From CAVSDF01 sp963726715 (lineage in GTDB: Bacteria > Bacteroidota > Rhodothermia > Rhodothermales > BA12): 64,000 nt of DNA. The translations under genes were made by a program, and so were the position numbers. Position 1 is the first letter of the stretch. The number at the start of each line of letters is the position of its first letter. The notes under the pieces were generated by a model. It was given only the letters and a program-made list of their open reading frames with translations. It did no database searches and was not told where the DNA came from. Where the stretch lies: NCBI GenBank assembly GCA_963726715.1, contig CAVSDF010000006.1, positions 1-64,000 of the forward strand, read 5' to 3'. Positions 8,345-17,504 of this stretch are shown one piece after another.

Positions 8345-8378
8345 GCAACCTGTCAGGTGCGGGGATCTGACCGGTTGC
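8345..8378. repeat. ACCTGTCAGGT-family palindrome
   Basis: Arms AACCTGTCAGGT and ATCTGACCGGTT flank the loop GCGGGG, extended by GC on both sides. It lies between the adenylate-forming and GNAT-like genes. Related copies are at 21673, 26951, 29896, 42002 and 58088. Confidence 0.75.
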
Positions 8379-8428
8379 GCCCATTCCCGATCCCCAGTAC
8401 CGAATACCCGATCCTCCCATCCCCACCC

Positions 8429-9583
8429 ATGCCCGCCCGTCTCCTCTCCGACAGTGACGCGCTCGCGTGCCTCGCGGCCTCGGGCGACCCGCTCGCGCCG
8501 TTCGTCGCGGCGATGGTGCGCGAGGGGACGGAGGCGTTCGCGGCCAACATCCGGGCGCGTATGCGGGTGGTAGCGGTCGGGGACGATGGGGCCTGGCTCG
8601 CGGCGACGATTCCGCCCGGCGAGGACGACGGACGCCACCGCGCACCGCCCGACGACGAGGCGTACGTGTCGTCGCCGCTCTCGCACTTCGTCCGCTACGC
8701 GCGGGAGGAGCGGCACAAGCTGCCGCCTGCGCTTCGGGCACCCATCGGCGCCGCGCTGACCGGCCTCGGGGCGCTCCTGCGCGTGGCGGGCATCGAGCGG
8801 ACGGTGATGCTCCACAGCGCGCTCGTCTCGACCAATCTGTGGCCGCGCCTCGACCTCCGAAGCGTCCCCGCCGCTGCCCGCGCGCTCGCCGCCGCGTACC
8901 CCGGATGCGCCGTCGTCGTCCGCTCGCTCGACGCGGTCAGCGGCGGCGCTGTTCTGGATGCCCTCCGCGAGAGTGGCGCCCGTCTCGTGCCCGCGCGGAT
9001 GGTCTACCACCAGCGCCCCGCTGCCGCACTGCCGACGCGCAACGAGCGCCGCGACGACCGCCTCGCCGCGGCGAGCCCGTGGCGCGAGGTGCCGGTCCGG
9101 TCGTCCGATGCCGACCGCGTCGCCGCGCTCTACCGGATGCTCTACCTCGAACGCCACTCGCGCTTCAACCCGGCCTTCACGCCGCGCTTCTTCGCGGACG
9201 CCATCGACGGAGGATGGCTGCGCATTCACGGCGTCGCGCACCGCGACACGCCCGCGCGGCTCGACGCCGTCCTCGGCTTCTACGTCCGCGACGGGCGCCT
9301 GACGTGCCCGGTCTTCGGCCTCGACACGGCGATTCCGCGCGAGGTGGGCCTCTACCGCATCCTGAGCGCGCGCAAGTTGCAGATCGCGCGGGCGGAGGGT
9401 CTCGCCGTCCACGCGAGCGCGGGCGCCGGGGACTTCAAGGCGTCGCGCGGCGGTGTCGCCACGCCCGAGTTCATGGCCGTCGTCGACGCCCACCTGCCGC
9501 CCGCGCGGCGCCTGCCGTGGGCCGCCATCGCCGCCGCCGGACGCGCGATCGGCCTGCCGCTGCTGCGGCGTTATGCGCTCTGA
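8429..9583 (+). CDS. GNAT-like acyltransferase of the three-gene cluster
   Basis: Product of 384 residues. It is rich in alanine and arginine with mixed alpha/beta segments. The C-terminal half has a GNAT/FemAB-like flavour: VLGFYVRDGRLTCPVFG, then PREVGLYRILSARKLQIA and GDFKASRGG. An aryl/aliphatic patch LYLERHSRFNPAFTPRFF precedes it. A CoA- or aminoacyl-tRNA-dependent acyl transfer would complement the adenylating enzyme upstream, but this is inference. The start at 8429 follows a long C-rich leader. No signal peptide or membrane span is seen. Confidence 0.65.
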   Translation: MPARLLSDSDALACLAASGDPLAPFVAAMVREGTEAFAANIRARMRVVAVGDDGAWLAATIPPGEDDGRHRAPPDDEAYVSSPLSHFVRYAREERHKLPPALRAPIGAALTGLGALLRVAGIERTVMLHSALVSTNLWPRLDLRSVPAAARALAAAYPGCAVVVRSLDAVSGGAVLDALRESGARLVPARMVYHQRPAAALPTRNERRDDRLAAASPWREVPVRSSDADRVAALYRMLYLERHSRFNPAFTPRFFADAIDGGWLRIHGVAHRDTPARLDAVLGFYVRDGRLTCPVFGLDTAIPREVGLYRILSARKLQIARAEGLAVHASAGAGDFKASRGGVATPEFMAVVDAHLPPARRLPWAAIAAAGRAIGLPLLRRYAL

Positions 9584-9620
9584 CGCTCGGCGCGCGGGCG
9601 TCCACGACCGACGACCGAGG

Positions 9621-10175
9621 TCACCGGTGGCTCGCGAAGACGGCTTCCCCGGCGGGGCCGAAGGCGATCACGTCGTAGGGATCGGCCGGGCGGCCCGGCA
9701 CCTCCATCCCCGGCGAGCCGCTCGGCATTCCCGGCACCGCGATGCCCGTCACGCCGTCGGGGCGGGTGGCGAGGAGGCGGGCGACATCCTCGGCGGGCAC
9801 GTGGCCCTCGACGACGTAGCCGCCGACGCGCGCGCTGTGGCACGAGCCGAGGCCGGCTGGGATGCCGAGCGTGTCCTTGACGGCGGCGAGATCGACGACG
9901 TCCTCGACGGCGACCGTGAAGCCCGCCGTGCGCAGGTGCTCGACCCACGCGGCGCAGCAGCCGCAGGTGGCCGTCTTGTAGACCGTCACCGGCTGCCCCT
10001 CGATGGCCGCGCGGAGGTCGGCGGCGAGGGTGACGGGCGCGGCGGGCGGCGGCACCGGCGGCACGGCGGCCGCGGGCACGGGCGGGGCAGCAGGCGCGGG
10101 CGTGTCCGCGGCGCAGGCGCCGAGGGCGAGCGCGCAGGTGAGGGCGAGGAGGGCAGGGGAGAACGGACGGCGCAT
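9621..10175 (-). CDS. DUF411 metal-binding lipoprotein
   Basis: Product of 184 residues. The N-terminus is a lipoprotein signal with lipobox LALGACA, followed by a proline/alanine-rich linker. The DUF411 domain contains VYKTATCGCCAAWVEHL, with the CxCC cluster, and later SCHSARVGGYVVEGHVP and VPGMPSGSPGME. DUF411 proteins are linked to copper and other metal handling in the periplasm. It is the only gene here transcribed leftward and is divergent from the histidine kinase at 10336. Confidence 0.9.
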   Translation of the reverse strand: MRRPFSPALLALTCALALGACAADTPAPAAPPVPAAAVPPVPPPAAPVTLAADLRAAIEGQPVTVYKTATCGCCAAWVEHLRTAGFTVAVEDVVDLAAVKDTLGIPAGLGSCHSARVGGYVVEGHVPAEDVARLLATRPDGVTGIAVPGMPSGSPGMEVPGRPADPYDVIAFGPAGEAVFASHR

Positions 10176-10335
10176 CGGGGGGCGGCGGATGGGAAACGTT
10201 GGAGGCGCAGGGGCGGGCTGGACAGCGCAGACGGGTGCGGCACCTGCGGCGGGGTCACGTGTTGCAACGACCTTCCGACGCGAAGTCTCCCGCCGCGTTC
10301 GTCCGCCTGCCGCGCCGCGCGGCCCACGTCCTCTG

Positions 10336-12588
10336 ATGCCCGTCCCTTCCTCTACCTCCCCCTCCGCGTCGCCCGGCGCGTCGGCGTCTGGCGACGCGGC
10401 GCCGGGCGTGGCGTCTTCTGGCGTAGCGGTGGCGGTGCGGCCCGAACCCGACGGGCGGCACCTCGCCGCCCTCCGCGCGACCGGCCTCGTCGCCTCGCCA
10501 CGCTCGCCGTCGCTCGACCGCATCACGGCCATCGTGCAGCGCGCCACCGGGGCGCCGGTCGCGCTCTTCTCGCTCATCGAAGAGGACCGCTCGATCTTCG
10601 CCAGCCAGCAGGGCGTCGAGGCCGCCATCGGGGCGCCGGTGGCCGAGGTGCCGCTCACGCTCTCGCTCTGCAAACACGTCGTCGCGAGCGAGCAGCCGCT
10701 GCGCCTCGACGACACCCACGCCGACGCCACCACGTGCGTCAACGAGGCCGTCACCACGCTCGGCGTCGGCGCGTACCTCGGCGTGCCCGTGCGCACGCCC
10801 GAGGGCGTGGTCATCGGCTCGCTCTGCGCCATCGACTTCGCGCCGCGCGCGTGGACCGACGCCGACGAGGCGACGCTCCACGACCTCGCGCACCTCGTCA
10901 CCGACGAGATCGCCCTCCGGCAGGAAGTGGAGGCCCGCATCCTCAGCGCCGCCCGCGCCTCCGCCTCCGACGCGCGCTACCGGCGCCTGCTCGAGAGCAT
11001 CCACGACGCCTTCTTCTCGCTCGACGCCGACTGGCGCGTCACCTACGTCAACGCCGCCGCCGAGCGCATCCTCGGGCACCCGCGCGCGCGCCTCCTCGGC
11101 GCGGAAATCTGGGACTTCTACCCCGCCGCCGAGCCCTTTCACGAGGCGCCGTTCCACGATGCCTGCGTGAAGGCCGCCGAGACGCGCACGCCGGTCTCGT
11201 TCGAGTCGTACTACGCGCCGCTCGACGTCCACATCGCCGTCCGCCTCTACCCGTTCGAGGGCGGGCTGTCGGTCTACTTCCGCGACGTGAGCGTGCGCGT
11301 CGCCGCCGAGGCCGCCGAGCGCGCCGCAACGGCCACCGCCGCCGCCGCCCTCGCCCAGCTCGAGGTCGTCCTCGACACGCTCGGCGAAGGCCTCATCCTC
11401 GCCGATCCCGACGGCACACTCGCGCGCTGGAACCCGTCGGCGCTCGCGCTCCACGGCTACGAGAGCGAAGACGCCCTCCACGTGCCCCTCGCGGACCTCG
11501 ACCCGCTCTTCCGGATCGCGCCCATCGGTGGCGCGCCGCTGCCGGTCGGCGAGTGGCCGCTCGCGCGGGCGGTCCGTGGCGAGAGGTTCTCCGACATGGA
11601 GATCGAGGTCTCTCGCGCCGACCAGCCGTGGCGGCGCATCCTCGCCTACAGCGGCGCCCTCGCCCGCAGCGCCGACGGCGAGCCGATCTCGGCGGTCATG
11701 ACGATGCGCGACGTGACCGAGGCGCACGCCGCCCGCGCGGCGCTCCAACAGCTCAACGAGACCCTCGAAGCGCGTGTGGCCGAGCGCACCGAGGAGATCG
11801 CGCACGCGAGCGAGCGCCTCGCGCACACCAACACGCTCCTCATCGCCCGCAACCGCGAGTTGCAGGACTTCGCGCACGTCGCCTCGCACGATTTGCAGGA
11901 GCCGCTGCGCAAGATGCGCGCCTTCGCCGACATCCTGGTTCTCGAACACAGCGCCGGTCTCGACGCCGAGGCCCGCGGCTTCCTCGACAAGGTGCAGAGC
12001 GGCGCCGAGCGGATGAGCCGCCTCCTCAGCGACCTGCTCGCCTTCTCCCGCGTGACGAGCCACGGGCGCCCCTACGAGACCATCGACCTCGGCGAGACCG
12101 CCGACCGCGTCATCTCGGATCTGAGCCTGCGCATCGACGAGACGGGCGGTGAGGTGACGATCGACGGCCCGCTCCCGAGCGTCACCGGCGACGCGTCGCA
12201 GCTCTACCAGTTGATCCTGAACCTCGTCCAGAACGCCTTGAAGTTCCACGCCGACGGCGTCGCGCCGCGCGTCGTGCTGAGCGGCGAGGCCGTCACCGAG
12301 GGGGCGCGCGAGGTCGTGCGGCTGCGCGTGCGCGACGAGGGCATCGGGTTCGAGGCCAAGTACCGCGATCGCATCTTCAAGCCGTTCCAGCGCCTCCACG
12401 GGCGCGGCGGCGGGTTCGAGGGCACCGGCATGGGCCTCGCCATCTGCCGCCGCATCGTCGACCGCCACGGCGGGCGCATCGAAGTCGAGTCGGCGCCGGG
12501 CGAGGGCACGACCTTCACCGTCACGCTCCCCGTCACCCCGCCCGCGCCGCAGACCTACGACGGCGACGAGAGCGAGAACGGCGCCTGA
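10336..12588 (+). CDS. Hybrid-sensing histidine kinase (GAF-PAS-PAS-HisKA-HATPase)
   Basis: Product of 750 residues. The GAF-like domain at ~55-190 includes LFSLIEEDRSIFASQQG. The first PAS at ~215-320 includes ESIHDAFFSLDADWRVTYVN. The second PAS at ~335-455 includes GEGLILADPDGTLARWN. A coiled coil leads into HisKA with VASHDLQEPLRKMRAFAD (His ~515). The ATPase has LILNLVQNALKFH (N box), RDEGIGFEAKYRDRIF (G1) and GTGMGLAICRRIVDRHGG (G2). No membrane span is seen, so it is probably cytosolic. No receiver domain is fused and no response regulator is adjacent. It resembles phytochrome-type kinases by its H box. Confidence 0.92.
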   Translation: MPVPSSTSPSASPGASASGDAAPGVASSGVAVAVRPEPDGRHLAALRATGLVASPRSPSLDRITAIVQRATGAPVALFSLIEEDRSIFASQQGVEAAIGAPVAEVPLTLSLCKHVVASEQPLRLDDTHADATTCVNEAVTTLGVGAYLGVPVRTPEGVVIGSLCAIDFAPRAWTDADEATLHDLAHLVTDEIALRQEVEARILSAARASASDARYRRLLESIHDAFFSLDADWRVTYVNAAAERILGHPRARLLGAEIWDFYPAAEPFHEAPFHDACVKAAETRTPVSFESYYAPLDVHIAVRLYPFEGGLSVYFRDVSVRVAAEAAERAATATAAAALAQLEVVLDTLGEGLILADPDGTLARWNPSALALHGYESEDALHVPLADLDPLFRIAPIGGAPLPVGEWPLARAVRGERFSDMEIEVSRADQPWRRILAYSGALARSADGEPISAVMTMRDVTEAHAARAALQQLNETLEARVAERTEEIAHASERLAHTNTLLIARNRELQDFAHVASHDLQEPLRKMRAFADILVLEHSAGLDAEARGFLDKVQSGAERMSRLLSDLLAFSRVTSHGRPYETIDLGETADRVISDLSLRIDETGGEVTIDGPLPSVTGDASQLYQLILNLVQNALKFHADGVAPRVVLSGEAVTEGAREVVRLRVRDEGIGFEAKYRDRIFKPFQRLHGRGGGFEGTGMGLAICRRIVDRHGGRIEVESAPGEGTTFTVTLPVTPPAPQTYDGDESENGA

Positions 12589-12594
12589 TTCGCC

Positions 12595-13293
12595 TCAGCG
12601 GCCGCGTTTGAGGCGGCGCGCGAGCGAGAGCGGCAGGCCCTCGGCGGCGATGCGCTCGGCGGCGCCGTCGGTGTAGTAGGGCACGCGAATGGCCTCGTAG
12701 GCGATGGTCTCGGTGTCGAAGAGGCTGAATCCGGCGCGGGCGTCGCCGTCGCGCGGCTGCCCGGCGGCGCAGACGACGACGAAGAAGCGCCCGCCCGCCC
12801 GCACGCGCAGCTGCCCGACGCGCTCGCCGGTGACGGCGGGCACGTGCTGGTGCCCGGCGAAGCAGAGCGGCGTGTCGAAGGCCGCGAACTGGCGGTGGAC
12901 GACCGGATAGGCGTCGGCGCGGAGCCACCGCTCGGGCGTCTCGGGCGTCGCGTGCACCAGCGTCGCCGTCTCGATCTCCACGCGCAGCGGCAGACCGGTC
13001 AGCCACGCCCGCGCGTCGTCGTCGAGGGCGGCGTGGTTGTGGAGCGCCGCCGCCTGCCCGTCCTCAGGAAGCCCGGCCACGTTGCCCGACGCCACGGCCA
13101 CGTCGTGGTTGCCGAGCACGACGTCGGTACACCGCGCCCGCACGATGTCGACGCACGCCTGCGGATCGGCGCCGTAGCCGACGACGTCGCCGAGGCAGAC
13201 GATGCGGTCGCAGCCCCGGCGGTCGATCTCGCGCAGCACAGCCTCGAGGGCTTCGCGGTTCGAGTGGACGTCGGCGATGAGGGCGAGGCGCAT
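12595..13293 (-). CDS. Metallophosphoesterase (YfcE/MJ0936-like)
   Basis: Product of 232 residues. Metal-binding motifs follow the calcineurin-like order: IADVHSN near the start, CLGDVVGYGADP, VLGNHDVAVASG, and CFAGHQHVPAV. Such cytosolic phosphoesterases act on phosphodiesters or phosphoproteins; the substrate is unknown. It converges with the histidine kinase (6-bp gap) and is divergent from ddl. Confidence 0.9.
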   Translation of the reverse strand: MRLALIADVHSNREALEAVLREIDRRGCDRIVCLGDVVGYGADPQACVDIVRARCTDVVLGNHDVAVASGNVAGLPEDGQAAALHNHAALDDDARAWLTGLPLRVEIETATLVHATPETPERWLRADAYPVVHRQFAAFDTPLCFAGHQHVPAVTGERVGQLRVRAGGRFFVVVCAAGQPRDGDARAGFSLFDTETIAYEAIRVPYYTDGAAERIAAEGLPLSLARRLKRGR

Positions 13294-13497
13294 GGGAGAC
13301 GACGGGACGGTGCGGGCAGGTGGCGAAAGATGCAGGCGAACGCGCGGCGACGGCTGCGCAGTTTCGCGGGAATCGGCGTGGCGGGCGCGGCGGCAGCGCG
13401 TAGGGGGGGCGATGGGCACCATCCCCGCGCCGGGGCCGTGTCGCCCACCGGCGTACCTTCGTCCCGTCCCCGCTCCGCCGTCCCGTTTCCCCGTCCC

Positions 13498-14791
13498 ATG
13501 ACCATCGGCCTGTTCTTCGGCGGCGTTTCGCCCGAGCACGAAGTCTCCGTCATCACGACGCTGCAGGCCGCCGCTGCGCTCGGCGCCTCGGGGCGCCACC
13601 GCCTCGTGCCCGTCTACATCAGCAAGGACGGGCAGTGGCTGACCGGCGAGCACCTGCTCGACCCGGCCACCTACACCGACCTCGACGCCGCGATCGCGCG
13701 CGCCCGTCCGCTCACGCTCGATCCGTCGGCGCGGGGCGTGCTCGCGCTCGACGAGGCGGTCCCGGCGCGCGGCGTCTTCGGAGGACCGTCGGCGCCCATC
13801 CGGCACCGCATCGACGTTGCGTTTCTCGGATTCCACGGCGGCGCGGGCGAGAGCGGGGCGTTCCAGGGGCTCTTCGAGACCGTCGGCGTGGCGTACACCG
13901 GCTCGGGCGTGTTCGGGAGCGCGATGGGGATGGACAAGGTGCTCTCCAAAATGCTGTGCCGCGATCAGGACATCCCGGTCGTCGAGTGGGTCGCCGTGCG
14001 CGAGTCCGAGTGGGGCGGAAACGAGGAGGCGTGGCTCGACCGCGTCGAGAACGAGATCGGGCTTCCGGTCGTCGTCAAGCCTGCCCGTTTGGGGTCGTCG
14101 ATCGGCATCACGTTCTGCCGGACCCGCGCCGCGCTGTCGCTCGCCATCGAGGAGGCGATCCGCTACGACGAGAAGGTGGTCGTGGAACGGGCCGTGCGCG
14201 GGCTGCGCGAGGTCAACTGCTCGGTCCTCGGCGACCCGTCCGACGCCGTCGCCTCGGTGCTCGAAGAGCCGGTCCGCAGCGCGGGCGAGAGCCTGCTGAC
14301 GTTCGAGGAGAAGTACATGCGCGGCGGGGGCGGCAAGGGAGGAAAGGGCGGCGGCGGCCGACGGACCGGCGGTGCGCTACGGCGCCAAATCCCCGCGTCG
14401 GCGGGCGGCGGACGGCTCGTCGGGCATGGCCTCGCTCGACCGGCTCATCCCGGCGCCGCTTCCCGAGGCGCAGACGGCGGAGATCCGGGCGCTCGCCGTC
14501 CGCATCTTCCAACTCTTCGAGTGCAGCGGCGTCGCCCGGCTCGACTTCATGATCGAGACCGAGGGCGAGCGCGCCGGGCGCGTCGTCTTCAACGAGATCA
14601 ACACCATCCCCGGCTCGCTCAGCTTCTACCTCTGGGAGCCGAGCGGCGTCCCCTTCGACGCCCTCACCGAGCGCCTCGTCGAGATCGCCCTCGCCCGCCA
14701 GCGCGACGCCCGGAGCCGCGTGCAGAGCTTCTCCGTGAACCTGCTCTCGGCCAAGAGCCTTGGAGGGTTGAAGGGAGCGAAGGGGAGGTAG
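13498..14791 (+). CDS. ddl: D-alanine--D-alanine ligase, frameshifted in a glycine-rich loop
   Basis: The ATP-grasp ligase joins two D-alanines for peptidoglycan precursors. The N-terminal part reads LFFGGVSPEHEVSVITTLQ; the middle has VAFLGFHGGAGESGAFQGLF, AMGMDKVLSKML and PVVVKPARLGSSIGITF. After TFEEKYMRGGGGKG the frame must change (14325-14360, a run of GGC/GGA repeats) to continue with GMASLDRLIPAPLPEAQ, then RLDFMIETEG and VFNEINTIPGSLSFYLWEPS. The C-terminal frame ends at 14791. A one-base slip in the G-rich tract explains it. A glycine/lysine-rich loop at this position is unusual for Ddl. Confidence 0.9.
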
Positions 14792-14927
14792 GGTGAGTTT
14801 GTGAGGGGTGAGACAGGGGGTCGTGGGTTGTGAGTCGCGGCTCGAATCGCCGCCCACCCTCCCACGCCCATCGCATCGTCCCTCCCTCCCCAACTCACCA
14901 ACCCACACCCTCACCAACTCCCACCCC

Positions 14928-15413
14928 ATGCCCCCCACCACCGCGCTCGAACTCGAACTCGTCGGGCGCCTCGTGGCGGCGGCGCTGCTCACCGGCGCCA
15001 TCGGGTGGGAGCGCGAGCGGGCGCACAAGGCGGCGGGGCTGCGCACGCATATGCTCGTCGGCATCGCGGCGGCGCTGTTCACGGTGCTCTCGGAGGCGAT
15101 CGCGCTCCGCGGCGGCTCGCCTGCCGACCTGCTGCGGACCGTGCAGGCGGTGGCGACGGGCGTCGGGTTTCTCGGCGCGGGCGTCTTCTTCGCCAGCCCC
15201 GGCGAGGCGCGCGTGCGCGGGCTGACGACGGCGGCGTCGCTCTGGGCCGTCTCGGCGGTCGGGATGTGCGCGGGCGCGGGCTACTATATCCTCGGCTTCG
15301 GCGCGACGCTGCTGCTGCTCGTCGTCCTCCACACCCTCCACCGCGCGCCGTTCGAAGCGCCTCCGGCGCAGCGGACACGGGGCGGCGAGGCGCCGGGATC
15401 CGATGCACCCTGA
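14928..15413 (+). CDS. MgtC/SapB-family membrane protein
   Basis: Product of 161 residues. The family signature is at the N-terminus: GRLVAAALLTGAIGWERERA and KAAGLRTHMLVGIAAALF. Then come VATGVGFLGAGVFFASPG, RGLTTAASLWAVSAVGMCAG and a C-terminal hydrophobic segment. Four to five membrane spans are expected. MgtC-type proteins are linked to magnesium and acid stress. The cytosolic ACT-like tail of longer members is absent. It is preceded by a CA/C-rich leader and stands alone between ddl and an SGNH hydrolase gene. Confidence 0.88.
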   Translation: MPPTTALELELVGRLVAAALLTGAIGWERERAHKAAGLRTHMLVGIAAALFTVLSEAIALRGGSPADLLRTVQAVATGVGFLGAGVFFASPGEARVRGLTTAASLWAVSAVGMCAGAGYYILGFGATLLLLVVLHTLHRAPFEAPPAQRTRGGEAPGSDAP

Positions 15414-15497
15414 TCCCGTGCGACGACCGCCGACCGTCGAGCGACCGCCGAGACCGCGCGCACCACGTTCCGCATCGCCGCGGCGAACGTCGTCGGC

Positions 15498-16463
15498 GTG
15501 GCGCTCCTGCTCGCGGGCGTCGAGGGCGCCGTGCGGATGGCGCACCCGCAGATCCGCGCGGGCGGCTACGACCGGGGATTGATCGCGTGGAACGTCTACG
15601 GCCCGACGGCGGCCCCGGCGCCGGGCGCATCGGGTGAGGCGGGCGGCGTCGTGCGGACTGTGGACGGGCGCGGGCTGTGGCGGAGCGCGGCGGCGCGGCC
15701 GGACGCCCCGGCGTGGCTCTTCCTCGGCGATTCGGTGACGATGGGGCCGGGCGTCGATGACGATTCGACCTTCACCGCGCGCATTGGCGCCTCCGACACG
15801 CTCGACGTGCAGAATGCCGCCCTCATCGGGTACAGCAGCGCCGACTACGTGCGCGTGCTGCGCGGACGCCTCGCCCGCCCCGACGCGCACCGCCTGCGCC
15901 GCGTGACGCTCGTCTGGTGCCTGAACGACGTCTACGCCGCCCGCCCGGTCGCAGGGGCTCCGGGCGGCGTCCGCGTGCCCGACGGGCCGATCGTGGCGTG
16001 GGCGCGGCGCCACGTCCGCACGCTCGCGTGGGCGAAGGCGACGTTTGCCGACCGGCCCCTCGCCTACGCCCGCTTCGACGCCGCCCTCTACCGGGGCGGC
16101 AGCCCGCACCTCGCCGCCGCCCTCGCCGACCTCGACACCCTCGCCGCTGCCGCTCGCCGCGCCGGTCTGGCCGTCGATGTCGCCGTCGTGCCCTACGAGG
16201 CGCAGCTTCGCGCGGCGGGGTACGGCGACGCCGAGCCGCTCCTCGCGCCGCAGCGTGCGCTCGTCGGGGCGCTCACGGCGCGGGGGATCCCGGTGCTCGA
16301 CCTCGCGCGCGTCTTCCCGCGCGGCGATGCTGCGCGCGATCTCTACCTCTACGGCGACGGCCTCCACCTCTCCGACGCAGGCCACCGCCGCGTCGCCGCT
16401 GCGCTGCGGCGGTGGCGTCGGGCCGGCAACAGAGCCGGTGACGCGGCGCGCGCCGTATCGTAG
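15498..16463 (+). CDS. SGNH/GDSL-type hydrolase, membrane-anchored
   Basis: Product of 321 residues from a GTG start. Block I is WLFLGDSVTMGPGVD, a block-III-like Asn is in TLVWCLNDVYAARP, and block V is YGDGLHLSDAGHRR with the catalytic Asp-x-x-His. The N-terminal VALLLAGVEGAVRM is the end of a hydrophobic helix that continues upstream in frame (RIAAANVVG) without a clear start, so the true start may lie earlier. It probably acts on esters or acetyl groups in the envelope. It lies 31 bp upstream of the LOG gene in the same direction. Confidence 0.82.
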   Translation: MALLLAGVEGAVRMAHPQIRAGGYDRGLIAWNVYGPTAAPAPGASGEAGGVVRTVDGRGLWRSAAARPDAPAWLFLGDSVTMGPGVDDDSTFTARIGASDTLDVQNAALIGYSSADYVRVLRGRLARPDAHRLRRVTLVWCLNDVYAARPVAGAPGGVRVPDGPIVAWARRHVRTLAWAKATFADRPLAYARFDAALYRGGSPHLAAALADLDTLAAAARRAGLAVDVAVVPYEAQLRAAGYGDAEPLLAPQRALVGALTARGIPVLDLARVFPRGDAARDLYLYGDGLHLSDAGHRRVAAALRRWRRAGNRAGDAARAVS

Positions 16464-16494
16464 CCGCGTCTCCCGCCCATCCGTCGCCGTTCCC

Positions 16495-17073
16495 ATGCAA
16501 ATCGCCGTCTACTGCGCCTCCTCGAACCGCGTCCTCGGCGCCTATGCGGGCGATGCCGAGCGGTTGGGCCGGGCGATGGCGGCGCGCGGACACGGCCTCG
16601 TCTACGGTGGTGGCGGGGTCGGGCTGATGGGCGCGGTGGCGCGGGCGGTCCACGAGGGCGGCGGGCACGTCGTCGGCGTCATCCCGGAGGCGCTCAAGGC
16701 GCGCGAGGGCATCGCCTACGCCTTTGCCGACGAGATGGTGGTCACCGAGACGATGAGCGAGCGCAAGCGGCTGATGTTCACGCGGGCCGACGCGTTCGTC
16801 GTGCTGCCGGGCGGCATCGGCACGCTCGAAGAGTTCTTCGAGGTCGTCACGCTCCACGCGCTCGGCTACCACGCCAAGCCCATCGCGCTGGTGAACACGG
16901 GCGGCTTCTTCGACGACCTCGTCGCCTTCCTCGACCGCCTCCGCGCCGACGGCTTCGTGCACGGCGCCGGCCCGTGGCCCTTCATCCTCGCCGACACGCC
17001 CGAGGCTGCCCTCGACGCCATCGACGCGTCCGCTACGCCCGATCCGTCTGAGTCCACCGACGTGCCCGCCTGA
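16495..17073 (+). CDS. LOG-family nucleoside 5'-monophosphate phosphoribohydrolase
   Basis: Product of 192 residues. Family signatures are IAVYCASSNRVLGAYAGDAE, VYGGGGVGLMGAVARAVHEG, MSERKRLMF (catalytic Arg) and VLPGGIGTLEEFFEVVTLHA, the PGGxGTxxE motif. LOG enzymes split nucleoside monophosphates such as AMP or cytokinin nucleotides into base and ribose 5-phosphate. The C-terminal ~15 residues are a serine/proline-rich tail. A strong hairpin follows at 17111. Confidence 0.92.
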   Translation: MQIAVYCASSNRVLGAYAGDAERLGRAMAARGHGLVYGGGGVGLMGAVARAVHEGGGHVVGVIPEALKAREGIAYAFADEMVVTETMSERKRLMFTRADAFVVLPGGIGTLEEFFEVVTLHALGYHAKPIALVNTGGFFDDLVAFLDRLRADGFVHGAGPWPFILADTPEAALDAIDASATPDPSESTDVPA

Positions 17074-17110
17074 GCACTCGGCGTCCCCAATCCGGCATCC
17101 CCAAAACGAG

Positions 17111-17144
17111 ACCGTGGACCGCCCGGCGAGAGGCGGTCCACGGT
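17111..17144 (+). terminator. Hairpin after the LOG gene
   Basis: Thirteen-base-pair stem ACCGTGGACCGCC / GGCGGTCCACGGT with loop CGGCGAGA, 37 bp after the LOG stop codon. There is no U-run on either side. It is probably a transcription terminator or processing signal. Confidence 0.65.
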
Positions 17145-17218
17145 GTCTCCGGCATCACTCGAACAGACGCTGCCGGACGGAGACGCGGGCCGAAACGGCG
17201 CCTGCATCTCCGGAAGAA

Positions 17219-17361
17219 GCTCCGAGCCTGCACGAACGGTCGCAGGCACGTCTCGGAGCGTTGGGTACATCTCGAAGCGGTCTCGCCACCCAAACCGGCG
17301 TGGCACATCGAGACCGTCTGCGTGCTTTCACACCGGCTCCACGGAGCGGTTGCAGCCGCTC
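17219..17361. other. Hairpin array, possible structured RNA
   Basis: Within the 430-bp gap 17074-17504, which has no credible gene, three stems follow one another. The first is GCTCCGAGCCTGC...GCAGG...CTCGGAGC (17219-17259). The second is CGGTCTCG with inner GCCAC/GTGGC and CGAGACCG (17278-17316). The third is GAGCGG-TTGCAG-CCGCTC (17344-17361). Each stem is well paired, and the loops differ. It could be a small RNA, a leader, or stacked repeats. Confidence 0.35.
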
Positions 17362-17504
17362 GCCACCTGTTGCCGCAGGGTTGCGAGCGTCACGAGACGG
17401 CGACGGGGAGCGAGGATTGTGTCGTGGGAACTGTGTAGTGGAGTCCATCGCAGGATGGCAGTTCCCCATTCCCAGTCCTCCATACCCAATTCCCACCCAC
17501 ATCG

